64,000 nucleotides of DNA from contig CANRPO010000001.1 in NCBI GenBank assembly GCA_947632515.1, positions 124,001 to 188,000 on the forward strand, written 5' to 3'. The stretch comes from an uncultured Lachnospiraceae bacterium (GTDB lineage: Bacteria > Bacillota > Clostridia > Lachnospirales > Lachnospiraceae). The position numbers and the translations under genes are program-made. The notes beneath the pieces are model-generated. The model saw only the letters and a list, made by a program, of their open reading frames with translations, was not told where the DNA came from and did not search any database. Below are positions 1 to 9,216 of the stretch, piece after piece. The first letter of the stretch is position 1. Every line of letters begins with the position of its first letter.

Positions 1-2
1 AC

Positions 3-1934
3 AGGCTGGCGGATCAGTTTGCCAACCAGAGACTGACCAACGCGCACAGTGAGCCGCTTACACTGCTGGTCAACACAGGCGCGCTGGGCCTGTTCTGTTA
101 TGCGGGGCTTTTTGCGACGGCCTTCGCGCGCTGGATCAGGCGCGCGGGCAGACAGCCTTTGCTGTACCCGTGTATCGCCGGGATCACAGCGTACGCGGTA
201 CACAATACGGTCAGTTTCCAACAGGTGTTGAGCACACCCTTTGCGTTTCTTCTGTTGGGTATGGGAGAAGGGCTTTACCGAAATGCGTTGAGAGAAAATA
301 ACATGGATCATGCGGATAACAGGAACATTGAGAGACAGATAAGGGAAGAGAGCGCAAGGCGGACAGGCTTGCGGGTGACGGAGAAAATAGCGGCGTATCT
401 GTTCGCTGTCCTGACTATCGCGCTGTGTCTGGCGCTGGCCTTCTACGCGAAGGACGGGTATCATCAGATCGGAAACGCCAAATTCGAGGCGTACAGGCGG
501 ATCATGCTGCCGGGATGCGGGCTGCTTCTTGCGGTGTCGGCGGTATCTCTGCTCTTCTGGCTCGGAGAACGTAAAAGGTTCCGGTTTTCTGTCACGGACG
601 GCTGTGTGCTCGCCTATCTGATCTTCGCGGATATTGCCATGGTCGCGGGCGGTTTTTACGGGAGCGCGCTGTGGGGATTTAACGGCTGGAACATGGGACT
701 GATGGCGCAGCTCAGCTTTGTTCTGCTCTACTTCTTCGCCTCCCGGTTCGGGCGGTATTACCGGCTGATCTTAACCGTGCTGTGCGGCGCGGCGTTTGCG
801 GTGTACGGTCTGGGGATCCTGCACCGTCTGCTGATCGACCCCATCGGGTTCTATGACGGTCTGGACAGAGAGCAGATGGCGCAGTTTCTGTCCACACTGG
901 GACAGAATACATGGTATGCCAGTTTCCTGATGGTGACGCTCCCTGTGGGGATGAGCGTGTTCCTCTATGCGGAAAGGCGGCTGTGGCGGCTGCTTGGCGG
1001 TCTTTTCATGACGGCGGGATTTGGCACGCTGGTGACGCAGAACAGCGACAGCGCGTACTTTGCGCTGGCTGGCGCGTTCCTCGTCTTCTTTCTGTTCTCG
1101 TCGAGAGGACAGAGAACGATGTGCCGATACATGGGAGCGCTCGCGCTCTTCTTTGCCGTGGGGAAGGTGATGTATTTCCTGATGCGGCTGCATCCGAACC
1201 CGGAGCTGCAGCCCGATTTTGTGACGCGGCTCATGTGGACTTCGGGGGCGACGTGGGTGCTTTTTGCGGTCTGTCTGGCGGCGGCCGTGCTGTTGTACGG
1301 GATGGAGCGGGGGAGGCTGCCCCTGCGGTACCCGGCGGCTGTCATGCGGCGGCTGCGCCGTGTCATGCCGCTTGCGGTGTTTCTGGCGGCGGCGGGAACG
1401 GTGCTGCTGATCGTCCTGCAGACGAAGGGCCTGCTGCCCAGAGCCGTCTCCGCCAGACTGGCAGAGCTGCCTTATCTTAACTGGAATCAGGACTGGGGAA
1501 ACGGCAGGGGAAGGATATGGAGCTTTAGTGCCAAGATCTATTCCGAAATGGATGTCCTACATAAACTGTTCGGCGTCGGCCCGGACTGCTTTAACAGCTA
1601 TGTGACAGCGCGCTACAGCGCGGAGGAACAGTTGCTTTGGGGTCAGAAACAGTTGTCCAACGCCCACAATGAGTGGCTGAACATGCTGATCAATGTGGGA
1701 GTTTTCGGCGCTGCGGCATATGCGGGGATCTTCCTGTCGGCGGTGAGGACTTCTTACCGGGGCTTTCAGCGGAATATCCTGTCGGCGGGGATCGCGGCGG
1801 CGTGCGTGTCTTACATGTGCTATAACTTTTTCTGTTACCAACAGGTGTTGTGCACGCCTTTTGTCTTTCTCCTGATGGGGATCGGCGAGTATATGGACAG
1901 AGAAGAGGTCCGAAAGGAGAGGAACGGCCCGTGA
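3..1934 (+). CDS. O-antigen-ligase-like membrane protein, two fused modules (5' partial)
   Basis: The frame is open from the first complete codon at 3 to the TGA at 1932-1934, so the 5' end lies outside the window. The product is a polytopic membrane protein with the late motif of the Wzy/WaaL (O-antigen ligase) family: NAHNEWLNMLINVG near the end, followed by helices and FCYQQVLCTPFVFLLMGIGE. The same ending occurs earlier in the same frame (NAHSEPLTLLVNTG, then SFQQVLSTPFAFLLLGMGE, about nucleotides 39-275). The window therefore begins in the tail of one module and continues without a stop into a second, complete module of roughly 540 residues. Family members join or polymerise surface glycans at the outer face of the membrane. 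An internal start at ATG 303 (weak purine-rich upstream sequence) could give the second module as a separate protein. The next gene overlaps it by 4 bp. Confidence 0.8.
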   Translation, partial: RLADQFANQRLTNAHSEPLTLLVNTGALGLFCYAGLFATAFARWIRRAGRQPLLYPCIAGITAYAVHNTVSFQQVLSTPFAFLLLGMGEGLYRNALRENNMDHADNRNIERQIREESARRTGLRVTEKIAAYLFAVLTIALCLALAFYAKDGYHQIGNAKFEAYRRIMLPGCGLLLAVSAVSLLFWLGERKRFRFSVTDGCVLAYLIFADIAMVAGGFYGSALWGFNGWNMGLMAQLSFVLLYFFASRFGRYYRLILTVLCGAAFAVYGLGILHRLLIDPIGFYDGLDREQMAQFLSTLGQNTWYASFLMVTLPVGMSVFLYAERRLWRLLGGLFMTAGFGTLVTQNSDSAYFALAGAFLVFFLFSSRGQRTMCRYMGALALFFAVGKVMYFLMRLHPNPELQPDFVTRLMWTSGATWVLFAVCLAAAVLLYGMERGRLPLRYPAAVMRRLRRVMPLAVFLAAAGTVLLIVLQTKGLLPRAVSARLAELPYLNWNQDWGNGRGRIWSFSAKIYSEMDVLHKLFGVGPDCFNSYVTARYSAEEQLLWGQKQLSNAHNEWLNMLINVGVFGAAAYAGIFLSAVRTSYRGFQRNILSAGIAAACVSYMCYNFFCYQQVLCTPFVFLLMGIGEYMDREEVRKERNGP

Positions 1935-3034
1935 CGCAGATCATAGAAGAAGAGAAGATTAAGAATATCTTTAGACATTTTCGCCCCGAGGAGGAGGTTT
2001 TGTCCGCCGCGCCTCACGGCAGCGGACACATCAACCATACCTTTCTCGTGGAGACGGGGAACGGGCAAAAATATGTGCTGCAGAAAATCAACACGGACGT
2101 TTTTCGGGACACGGCGGGATTGATGGAGAATGTCGTCAATGTGACGGCCTATCTGAGAAGGAAGATCGCGCAGTCCGGCGGCGATCCCGAGCGGGAGACG
2201 CTGACGGTGATACCGACGGCGGACGGCAGATACTATCACAGCGACGGGGAGGGCGGCGACTGGCGGGTCTATCCTTTTATAGAGGGGCTGCTCTCTCTGG
2301 ACAAGGCGGAGAACACGGCGGATTTCTACGAGAGCGGGCTTGCCTTTGGCAGATTTCAGGAGCGTCTTGCGGATTATCCTGCGCACACGCTGCACGAGAC
2401 GATCCCCGATTTTCACAATACGCCGAAACGCTATCGGGACTTCGAGGCGGCGGTGGAAGAGGACAGATTTCACAGAGTGCGGTATGCAAAGCAAGAGATC
2501 GCGTTTGTCAGAGCGCACAGGGAGGAGCTGTCGGTCCTGACGGATCTGCAGCGAAGAGGGGAGCTGCCCCTTAGGATCACCCACAACGATACCAAGCTGA
2601 ACAACGTGCTGCTGGACGCGGTCACCCGCAAGGCGGTCTGCGTGATCGATCTGGACACGATCATGCCGGGGCTGTGCGCGTACGATTTCGGCGACGCCAT
2701 CCGCTTCGGCGCAAACACTGCGGCGGAGGACGAGCCTGACACGGGCAAAGTTTCGCTTTCTCTGGAGCTGTACGAGGCGTACACGGAAGGATTTCTGCAA
2801 GGCTGCGGCGGGCGGCTTACGCCGAAGGAGATGGAGATGCTGCCGATGGGGGCCAAGATCATCACGATGGAGCAAGGGATCCGTTTTCTCACGGATTATC
2901 TGCGGGGAGATTCCTATTACAGGACCGTGCGGGAGAGGCAGAATCTTGACCGATGCCGGACACAGCTGGCGCTGGCGGCGGATATGGAGAGAAAGTGGGC
3001 GAAGATGGTTGACAAAACACAGCCAAAAGTCTAG
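1931..3034 (+). CDS. APH-fold sugar kinase (N-acetylhexosamine kinase-like)
   Basis: A 367-residue protein of the aminoglycoside phosphotransferase/choline kinase fold. The Brenner-type catalytic loop is ITHNDTKLNNVLLD and the metal-binding strand is CVIDLDTIMPG, a spelling typical of the NahK (N-acetylhexosamine 1-kinase) branch. The N-terminus has GSGHINHTF and YVLQKIN, the nucleotide-binding loop and lysine strand. The start is GTG 1931, chosen because AAAGGAGAGG lies just upstream and it overlaps the previous stop (GTGA), which suggests translational coupling. An ATG at 1850 in the same frame would overlap the upstream gene by 85 bp and lacks a good ribosome-binding site. Phosphorylation of a sugar or amino sugar in the cytoplasm is inferred from the family; the substrate cannot be told from sequence. 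Confidence 0.85.
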   Translation: MTQIIEEEKIKNIFRHFRPEEEVLSAAPHGSGHINHTFLVETGNGQKYVLQKINTDVFRDTAGLMENVVNVTAYLRRKIAQSGGDPERETLTVIPTADGRYYHSDGEGGDWRVYPFIEGLLSLDKAENTADFYESGLAFGRFQERLADYPAHTLHETIPDFHNTPKRYRDFEAAVEEDRFHRVRYAKQEIAFVRAHREELSVLTDLQRRGELPLRITHNDTKLNNVLLDAVTRKAVCVIDLDTIMPGLCAYDFGDAIRFGANTAAEDEPDTGKVSLSLELYEAYTEGFLQGCGGRLTPKEMEMLPMGAKIITMEQGIRFLTDYLRGDSYYRTVRERQNLDRCRTQLALAADMERKWAKMVDKTQPKV

Positions 3035-3093
3035 CATGGATTAAAATGGTATGTCATTGAGACGATAAAGCGTTACGGAAAGGAAACAGAAAA

Positions 3094-4524
3094 ATGGCGG
3101 ACAAGAAGTTAGTGGAGGCGATCACTTCCATGGAGGAGGATTTCGCACAGTGGTACACCGATGTGGTGAAGAAAGCGGAGCTGATCGACTACACAAGTAT
3201 CAAGGGGTGTATGGCGTTCAGGCCGGCGGGGTATGCCATCTGGGAGCTGATTCAGAGCCAGATGGACGCGATGTTTAAGAAGACCGGGGTGCAGAATGTG
3301 TACCTGCCGATGTTTATCAGCGAGAGCCTTTTAAATAAGGAGAAAGAGCATGTGGAAGGGTTTGCGCCCGAGGTGGCGTGGGTGACCCATGGCGGTCTGC
3401 AGCCCTTACAGGAGAGACTGTGCGTCAGACCCACTTCGGAGACGCTTTTCTGCGATTACTATAAGAATGTGGTGCAGTCCTACCGCGATCTGCCGCAGCT
3501 GTGCAACCAGTGGTGTTCCGTGGTGCGCTGGGAGAAGGAGACAAGACCGTTTCTCAGGAGCCGGGAATTTCTGTGGCAGGAGGGGCACACCGCCCACGCC
3601 ACCGCCGAGGAGGCCGAAGAGAGGACGATCCAGATGCTCAACGTGTACGCGGATTTCTGCGAACAGGTGCTGGCGATCCCCGTAATCAAGGGGCGCAAGA
3701 CCGACAAGGAGAAGTTTGCGGGCGCTGAGGCCACCTACACGATCGAGGCGCTGATGCACGACGGCAAGGCGCTGCAGTCCGGCACGAGCCACAACTTCGG
3801 GGACGGCTTTGCCAAGGCGTTCGGCATCCAATATACGGACAAGGACAACACGCTCAAATATGTGCACCAGACCTCTTGGGGGGCGTCGACCCGTCTGATT
3901 GGCGCGATCATCATGGTGCACGGCGACAATTCCGGCCTGGTTCTGCCGCCTAAGATCGCGCCCACGCAGATCATGATCATTCCGATTCAGCAGAAGAAAG
4001 AGGGCGTGTTGGACAAGGCGTACGAACTGCGGGATCGGCTGAGCAATTTCCGCGTGAAGGTGGACGATGCGGACAAGAGCCCCGGCTGGAAATTCTCGGA
4101 GCAGGAGATGCGCGGCATACCGATCCGCGTGGAGATCGGCCCCAAGGACATCGAGGCGGATAAATGCGTGATCTGCCGCCGCGATACGGGCGAGAAGATC
4201 GAAGTGCCCCTTGAGGAACTGGAGACGAAGGCGGCCGAGATACTGGACAGGATGCAGACGGAGATGCTGGAGCGCGCGAGAGCGCACAGAGACAGCCACA
4301 CCTATGTGGCGAAGGATATGGACGAGTTCCGCAGGCTGTTCACGGAGAAGTCCGGTTTCGTCAAGGCTATGTGGTGCGGAGAGCAGGGCTGCGAGGACAG
4401 GATCAAGGAGGAGCTCAGCGTCACCAGCCGCTGCATGCCTTTTGAGCAGGAAAAATTGAGCGACACCTGCGTGTGCTGTGGAAAACCCGCCAAAAAAATG
4501 GTATACTGGGGCAGGGCATATTAA
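3094..4524 (+). CDS. proS: Prolyl-tRNA synthetase (short, archaeal/eukaryal-like type)
   Basis: A class II aminoacyl-tRNA synthetase of 476 residues that charges tRNA-Pro with proline. Motif 2 is visible as [20 protein letters not shown], preceded by RPTSETLF, and the proline/ATP pocket sequence [10 protein letters not shown] follows. There is no editing (INS) insertion between motifs 2 and 3. The C-terminal extension carries a [10 protein letters not shown] zinc-type segment and ends in WGRAY, as is usual for the ProS type 3 branch. The start ATG has GGAAAGGAAACAG upstream. It lies 59 bp after the sugar kinase and 62 bp before ackA, all on the same strand. Confidence 0.96.
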   Translation: MADKKLVEAITSMEEDFAQWYTDVVKKAELIDYTSIKGCMAFRPAGYAIWELIQSQMDAMFKKTGVQNVYLPMFISESLLNKEKEHVEGFAPEVAWVTHGGLQPLQERLCVRPTSETLFCDYYKNVVQSYRDLPQLCNQWCSVVRWEKETRPFLRSREFLWQEGHTAHATAEEAEERTIQMLNVYADFCEQVLAIPVIKGRKTDKEKFAGAEATYTIEALMHDGKALQSGTSHNFGDGFAKAFGIQYTDKDNTLKYVHQTSWGASTRLIGAIIMVHGDNSGLVLPPKIAPTQIMIIPIQQKKEGVLDKAYELRDRLSNFRVKVDDADKSPGWKFSEQEMRGIPIRVEIGPKDIEADKCVICRRDTGEKIEVPLEELETKAAEILDRMQTEMLERARAHRDSHTYVAKDMDEFRRLFTEKSGFVKAMWCGEQGCEDRIKEELSVTSRCMPFEQEKLSDTCVCCGKPAKKMVYWGRAY

Positions 4525-4586
4525 AACGCGGCTCTGAACCAACCATCAATCACAAATAAGCCATATAGAAAGAGAGGGTAATCAGA

Positions 4587-5783
4587 ATGAATGTATTGGT
4601 AATCAACTGCGGCTCTTCTTCCCTGAAGTATCAGCTCATCAACAGCGACAGCGAGGAAGTGCTGGCCAAAGGACTTTGCGAGAGGATCGGCATCGACGGC
4701 GCCATTGTGCATCAGCCCAAGGGCGGCGACAAGGTGAAGACGGAAGTGGCTATGCCGAACCACACCGAGGCGGTAAAACTGGTGATCGAGAAACTGACCG
4801 ACCCGCAGGTGGGCGTGATCAAATCTCTCGACGAGATCGACGCGGTGGGACACCGTATCGTGCACGGCGGCGAGAAATTTGCCACATCTGTCGTGCTCGA
4901 CGGGGAAGTACTCAAGGCGATCGAGGACTGCAACGACCTTGCGCCTCTGCACAATCCGGCCAACCTGATCGGCATCAACGCCTGCAAAGCGATCATGCCG
5001 AACGTACCCATGGTGGGCGTGTTCGACACCGCGTTCCATCAGACCATGCCGAAGAAAGCGTATCTGTACGGGCTGCCGCTGTCCTACTATGAGAAATACA
5101 AAGTGCGCCGCTACGGGTTCCACGGCACCAGCCATGACTTCGTCTCCAAGCGCGCGGCGGAGATCCTCGGCAAAGACAGAAAAGACTTAAAGATCATCGT
5201 GTGCCACCTCGGAAACGGAGCGTCCATCTCTGCGGTGAAGAACGGCGAGTCCGTGGACACCTCCATGGGACTTACCCCGCTGGAGGGCCTGATCATGGGA
5301 ACGCGCTCCGGCGATCTGGACCCGGCGATCATCACCTTTATCGCGGGCAAGGAAGGCATCAGCGCCGACGAAGTGATCAACGTGTGCAATAAGAAGTCCG
5401 GTGTGCTCGGTCTGTCCGGCGGCGTATCCAGCGACTTCCGCGATCTGGCGGCGGCGTCCGCCGAGGGCAACAAGGCGGCTGAGACGGCTCTCGAGACTTA
5501 CGCGTACCGGGTAGCGAAATACATCGGCGCATACGCGGCGGCCATGAACGGCGTGGACGTGATCGCCTTCACCGCGGGCGTGGGCGAGAACGACGCCAAA
5601 GTGAGAGAGGCGGTGGGACAGTACCTCGGATTCCTCGGCGCAAACATCGATCCCGTGAAGAACGACGTGCACGGCGAGGAGGCGGTCATCTCCAGCGCGG
5701 ACGCGAAAGTCACCGTGATGGTCGTGCCCACCAACGAGGAGCTTGCCATCGCGAGGGAGACAGTGCGTTTAGTCGGAGCCTGA
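4587..5783 (+). CDS. ackA: Acetate kinase
   Basis: A 398-residue member of the ASKHA superfamily that interconverts acetyl phosphate plus ADP with acetate plus ATP, the last step of fermentative acetate production. Family signatures are all intact: NCGSSSLKY at the N-terminus, [45 protein letters not shown] followed by TRSGDLDP, and FTAGVGEN. The start ATG follows AGAGAGGGTAATCAG. No phosphotransacetylase gene is next to it, which is less common than a pta-ackA pair. The stop is one base from the start of the next gene, so the two are probably co-transcribed. Confidence 0.97.
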   Translation: MNVLVINCGSSSLKYQLINSDSEEVLAKGLCERIGIDGAIVHQPKGGDKVKTEVAMPNHTEAVKLVIEKLTDPQVGVIKSLDEIDAVGHRIVHGGEKFATSVVLDGEVLKAIEDCNDLAPLHNPANLIGINACKAIMPNVPMVGVFDTAFHQTMPKKAYLYGLPLSYYEKYKVRRYGFHGTSHDFVSKRAAEILGKDRKDLKIIVCHLGNGASISAVKNGESVDTSMGLTPLEGLIMGTRSGDLDPAIITFIAGKEGISADEVINVCNKKSGVLGLSGGVSSDFRDLAAASAEGNKAAETALETYAYRVAKYIGAYAAAMNGVDVIAFTAGVGENDAKVREAVGQYLGFLGANIDPVKNDVHGEEAVISSADAKVTVMVVPTNEELAIARETVRLVGA

Positions 5784-5784
5784 G

Positions 5785-6240
5785 ATGAGTAAGCGAAGAA
5801 AGAAAAAGAAGAAAGGTGTCGGGACGATTGTCCTGCTCTCTCTTCTGATTATCGTGTGCGTCATATGTCTGCGCACGCTGGTGCGCGGCTCGCTGGCTGA
5901 CGGCATCAAGTCCGCGGTGGCGGATAAGGTGACGGAGACCGTCATGGAACAGGCGATTCAGAAAGCGCTGGAGAGTTCCGGCAATCCCGAGGCTGCCGCC
6001 AAGGCGAAGGAGATCGTCAGCAATATGGACGAGGCCGACAAGCAAGAGGCGGAGGCTATCGTGGAGAAATATGCCAGCGAGGAGACCGTATCCGCGATCA
6101 AAGACATGATGGAGAGCGGCATCAACAGCGAGTCAGTCTCGCAGGTTGTGGATTATCTGCAGAACAACGTGTCCGATGAGGACATACGAAAACTGCAGGA
6201 ACTATATGATAAATATGGAACAGAAGTGCCCTGGGATTAA
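5785..6240 (+). CDS. Membrane-anchored protein of unknown function
   Basis: A 151-residue protein with a very basic N-terminus (SKRRKKKKKG) followed by one hydrophobic helix (about residues 12-28). The remainder is charged, alanine-rich and predicted helical, probably outside the cell (positive-inside rule). No family is recognised. It starts one base after the ackA stop and ends inside a strong terminator, so it is the last gene of the ackA transcript. Its last 31 codons and the terminator stem are exactly duplicated 2,427 bp downstream. Confidence 0.75.
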   Translation: MSKRRKKKKKGVGTIVLLSLLIIVCVICLRTLVRGSLADGIKSAVADKVTETVMEQAIQKALESSGNPEAAAKAKEIVSNMDEADKQEAEAIVEKYASEETVSAIKDMMESGINSESVSQVVDYLQNNVSDEDIRKLQELYDKYGTEVPWD

Positions 6241-6251
6241 CCGGGGCACTT
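6148..6251 (+). repeat. 104-bp perfect direct repeat, left copy
   Basis: Bases 6148-6251 are identical to 8575-8678 over all 104 positions. The left copy is the 3' end of the ackA-downstream gene plus its terminator stem. The two copies bracket a 2.3-kb block holding an acetyltransferase, a small ORF and an Rpn-type nuclease. Confidence 0.97.
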
Positions 6252-6255
6252 TTTT
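6225..6255 (+). terminator. Rho-independent terminator of the ackA transcript
   Basis: A GTGCCCTGG / CCGGGGCAC stem with a GATTAA loop that contains the stop codon of the preceding gene, followed by a run of T (6250-6255). Confidence 0.9.
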
Positions 6256-6403
6256 GCATTCGTCGTGTATGCGAACCCGCTTTTGGACTGCCTGCCCGAC
6301 CCGCCATCCCCTCATGCTTGGCAAAAAAGGTTGGGGGGGGGTTATACTGGGAACGGCTTGAAAGCATAAGAAGTCCAAAATAAAAATACGGGAGTGTAGA
6401 CCA

Positions 6404-6460
6404 ATGAAAAAAAGACTATTGACACTGTTGACCGCCGCAATGCTCTGCGGCATGGACTGA
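6404..6460 (+). pseudogene. Truncated signal-peptide start of a lost secreted protein
   Basis: ATG 6404 follows GGGAGTGTAGACC and encodes 18 residues (KKRLLTLLTAAMLCG and so on) before TGA 6458-6460. The peptide is a typical Sec or lipoprotein signal start: two lysines and an arginine, a hydrophobic core, then AMLCG resembling a lipobox. The rest of the gene is missing, so this is read as the beheaded remnant of a secreted protein gene at the left side of the inserted block. The rest of 6256-6606 holds nothing else I can recognise. Confidence 0.5.
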
Positions 6461-6606
6461 ATATGGATCATTTCCTCTTATGTATGATTATTTAAGTTCT
6501 TTTTCGGAAAAGTGTCCCTACTGGCTATAATTATGAAAAGAGATCTGTGTTGCTATTTAGTTGTGATTATAAATACTGTTAATTCGACAAACGGGAAGTT
6601 GGTGGG

Positions 6607-7218
6607 TCATTCCCAGACATCAAGTTTTCTGCCTTTATAATAAAACTCCCTGTCCTTCTCGCCAATCTCACGAATTACTTGGCAAGGAACGCCAAAGGCA
6701 ACTACATTCGCAGGAATATCGTGGGTTACAACACTCCCTGCTCCGATAACAGAATTATCGCCTATCGTAATTCCTGGCATGATTTGGCAACCAGAGCCGA
6801 TCCAAACGTTTCTCCCGATGTGGATGGGGAGGTTGTAAACATAGTGGTGTTCACGCAAAATGGGCAAAACAGGATGCCCTGAAGTCGTAAAGACAACATT
6901 AGGGGATACCATAGAATAGTCGTCAATATAGATATGCTCATCATCTACAAATGTGACATTTGAATTGATATAGATACCTTTTCCCAAATGGACGTGCTTA
7001 CATCCCCAGTTCGCATTGAGAGGTGTTTCAACTGTACAGCCCGTTCCTACTTCCGCGAATACTTCCCGCAGAAGTTTCTGCCGAAGATCTGTTTCTGTAG
7101 GCACCGTGCGGTTATACTCTATCATTTTGTCTTGATAAATATGTTGGTCGCCAAGTAACGCGGGATCATCATAGCGGTATGGCAAACCTTGCTGTTTCCG
7201 TTTAACATTATCCATCAT
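6607..7218 (-). CDS. Sugar O-acetyltransferase (maltose/galactoside acetyltransferase family)
   Basis: A 203-residue left-handed beta-helix (hexapeptide repeat) acetyltransferase of the LacA/Maa/NodL group, which moves acetyl from acetyl-CoA to a sugar hydroxyl. The N-terminal helical cap (YQDKMIEYNRTVP) is followed by hexapeptide repeats, the catalytic histidine region FTTSGHPVLP, and the CoA-binding end VWIGSGCQIMPGITIGDNSVIGAG split over two coils. The start at 7218 has GGAGG seven bases upstream on this strand; a second ATG three bases further in is equally possible. It lies in the block bracketed by the 104-bp repeat and points against its neighbours, which fits acquisition. Confidence 0.92.
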   Translation of the reverse strand: MMDNVKRKQQGLPYRYDDPALLGDQHIYQDKMIEYNRTVPTETDLRQKLLREVFAEVGTGCTVETPLNANWGCKHVHLGKGIYINSNVTFVDDEHIYIDDYSMVSPNVVFTTSGHPVLPILREHHYVYNLPIHIGRNVWIGSGCQIMPGITIGDNSVIGAGSVVTHDIPANVVAFGVPCQVIREIGEKDREFYYKGRKLDVWE

Positions 7219-7412
7219 TCAAATCCTCCATAAATCCCGATTTGTTCCACTAACATAATACCACAATCATGTTCATTTACATATCACATTTTCATTAAAT
7301 TTGTTCCGCTATCCCTTTTTGTAAGATTAAAAAATCAACCATATCTGTCGGGCACATACCAAATCGGACAGGGCTTCGACTAGACCCACAATTCCGAAGA
7401 GGGACTTATTTA

Positions 7413-7577
7413 ATGGAACAAAAAATGGAAGATCCTAAAATTATTGATGTACAAATATCTGAAAGATATGGTACAAAACAATGTGCCAGAGATCTAGATG
7501 GTGTTTGTGCAAAATTCATAGCTGACTTCAATTTTGAATATCCATATAATCCTGAAAATTTGGATGAAAAAAAATAA
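7413..7577 (+). CDS. Small ORF of unknown function (54 aa)
   Basis: ATG 7413, preceded by GAGGG nine bases upstream, opens 54 codons ending TAA at 7575-7577. The product is acidic with a C-terminal FEYPYNPENLDEKK. No family is recognised. It could be a genuine small protein of the inserted block or the tail of a decayed gene. The rest of 7219-7705 contains only the promoter described next. Confidence 0.35.
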   Translation: MEQKMEDPKIIDVQISERYGTKQCARDLDGVCAKFIADFNFEYPYNPENLDEKK

Positions 7578-7616
7578 TTCAATTTATTGTCGGGGCCAAT
7601 TTCATAATTCCTTTAT

Positions 7617-7645
7617 TGTAAATATGAGTATTTTTCTGTATAATC
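7617..7645 (+). promoter_or_regulatory. Sigma-A-type promoter before the Rpn-family gene
   Basis: TTGTAA (7617-7622), a 17-bp spacer and a perfect TATAAT (7640-7645), 60 bp upstream of the GTG start at 7706. Confidence 0.65.
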
Positions 7646-7705
7646 TAAGTATAGCAGGAGAGATGCTATATTTTATGTCACGGTTTTGGAAACTGAGGTG
7701 ATACG

Positions 7706-8566
7706 GTGTCGGAAAACATAGAGCAGACACAGGAAATCAAGGCAAAACGTACCGCAAAGAACAGCGTGTTCCTTGATCTTTTTCAGAATAAAAAGAATTT
7801 GCTGAAACTGTATCAGACATTACATCCGGAAGATACGGAGGCGACGGAGGATTCGCTGACCGACGTCACCATAGAGAACGTACTTACTGACAATCTGTAC
7901 AATGATCTGGGATTTATTGTCCATAACAGGCTGATGATACTTGTTGAGGCGCAGTCAACCTGGACAATGAATATCTTGGTGAGGGTCTTGCTGTATCTGG
8001 CGCAGAGTTATCACGAATATTTTCAGCGTACCCGCCAAGACTATTATAAGAGCAGGAAAGTAAAAATGCCGAAACCTGAGCTCTATGTGATATTTACGGG
8101 GAACAAAGGGAAAAAGCCCGATAAAATATCATTGTCGGAAGAATTTTTTGAGGGCGTGGATACAGATGTTGAGGTAAAGGCAAAAGTCATCTACGAGAGC
8201 GATACGGATGACATCATCAATCAGTACATTCTTTTCTGCAAGGTATTTAACGAGCAGACCGGGCAATACGGAATGACACAGAAAGCGGTTACGGAAACGA
8301 TCAGGATATGCAGGGACAGAAATGTGCTGCGGGAGTATCTGGCGGAGCGGGAGAAGGAGGTTGTGACGATTATGATGAGTTTGTTTGATGAGGAACAGAT
8401 TATGAAATCATTTATCAGAAGTGAGAGACATGATGAGGCAAGGGAAACTGCGGCGAGGCTGATAAAAATGGGAAAGTTATCCTTAAATGAGATTGCGGAA
8501 TGTGTACCGTCGTTATCAATGGATGAATTAAAAGAGTTGGAAACCGAGGTCATGCAGATGGCATGA
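7706..8566 (+). CDS. Rpn-family PD-(D/E)XK nuclease / transposase-like protein
   Basis: A 286-residue member of the Rpn (recombination-promoting nuclease, formerly YhgA-like transposase) group. The N-terminus (KNSVFLDLFQNKKNLLKLYQ) and the core D-LGFIVHNRLMILVEAQST match the PD-(D/E)XK layout, with the E-x-Q catalytic pair in VEAQS. The C-terminal helical part (DEEQIMKSFIRSERHDEARE) is also characteristic. The start is GTG 7706 with CTGAGGTGATACG upstream. Family members act on DNA and promote RecA-independent recombination. It sits at the right end of the repeat-bracketed block, so it may have a role in that rearrangement; this is inference. Confidence 0.88.
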   Translation: MSENIEQTQEIKAKRTAKNSVFLDLFQNKKNLLKLYQTLHPEDTEATEDSLTDVTIENVLTDNLYNDLGFIVHNRLMILVEAQSTWTMNILVRVLLYLAQSYHEYFQRTRQDYYKSRKVKMPKPELYVIFTGNKGKKPDKISLSEEFFEGVDTDVEVKAKVIYESDTDDIINQYILFCKVFNEQTGQYGMTQKAVTETIRICRDRNVLREYLAEREKEVVTIMMSLFDEEQIMKSFIRSERHDEARETAARLIKMGKLSLNEIAECVPSLSMDELKELETEVMQMA

Positions 8567-8667
8567 TCGAGGCCGTGGATTATCTGCAGAACAACGTGTC
8601 CGATGAGGACATACGAAAACTGCAGGAACTATATGATAAATATGGAACAGAAGTGCCCTGGGATTAA
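8563..8667 (+). pseudogene. Duplicated 3' fragment of the ackA-downstream membrane protein gene
   Basis: From codon 5 onward the frame is identical to the last 31 codons of the gene ending at 6240. A new ATG at 8563 overlaps the Rpn stop (ATGA), so a 34-residue peptide could be made by translational coupling. It lacks the membrane anchor of the parent and is best read as a gene tail left by the rearrangement. Confidence 0.75.
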
Positions 8668-8678
8668 CCGGGGCACTT
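8575..8678 (+). repeat. 104-bp perfect direct repeat, right copy
   Basis: Identical to 6148-6251. This copy keeps the terminator stem (8652-8677) but the poly-T tract is replaced by CTTCTGG, so termination here should be weak. Confidence 0.97.
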
Positions 8679-8697
8679 CTGGTATAGAGGGATAGAA

Positions 8698-9216
8698 GTG
8701 AAAAGAAGTGATAAAGCCGTTATATTTTTATATAATGTTTTTACCCTGTTTTTTCTGCCGTCGCTGCTTTTCTGGTCAGGTTTCTGGTCTGTTGAGGCCG
8801 GCGTCAAACATTGGAGGTATGGGGGCGGGGCGGTTATGGGCGTTATGCTGATCTTTGTCCCGGAAATGACGCTCAGGCTCAAATGGAATCTGGACAAGAC
8901 TTTCGGCAGTCGGATTTTTACCATTCTGTGCAGTATGGCTGTGGGAATAGGGATTCATAAATTGCTGCATTACTGTTATGTAGTGGACAAGCATTCGCCC
9001 AAGACATATTGTGCAGCGAATGTCATATTGGCAATGGGATTTATCTGGACTGTGGTGATGGAATTTCACCGGACGCTTTGTGAATATATCAGAGAGTTTC
9101 CCGCGCAGCAGTGGCTGATCCCCAATTCTGAGGATGAGACTGAAAACCGATGCTGGCATGGACTGTGGCTGCTGCTTTCGCTGACGGCGGCGGTGATTGT
9201 GCGCCTTATGCGTTGA
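8698..9216 (+). CDS. Polytopic membrane protein of unknown function
   Basis: A 172-residue protein with about five hydrophobic segments (near residues 8-27, 43-56, 74-90, 106-120 and 151-168). The start is GTG 8698 after AGAGGGATAGAA. No conserved family motif is recognised. It follows the right copy of the 104-bp repeat directly, so before the insertion it would have lain just behind the ackA operon. Confidence 0.6.
   Translation: MKRSDKAVIFLYNVFTLFFLPSLLFWSGFWSVEAGVKHWRYGGGAVMGVMLIFVPEMTLRLKWNLDKTFGSRIFTILCSMAVGIGIHKLLHYCYVVDKHSPKTYCAANVILAMGFIWTVVMEFHRTLCEYIREFPAQQWLIPNSEDETENRCWHGLWLLLSLTAAVIVRLMR

Noticed and set aside
1835-3037. 400-codon open frame on the minus strand opposite the sugar kinase
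   Set aside because: Composition is that of an antisense shadow, and the plus frame has clear kinase motifs and a ribosome-binding site.
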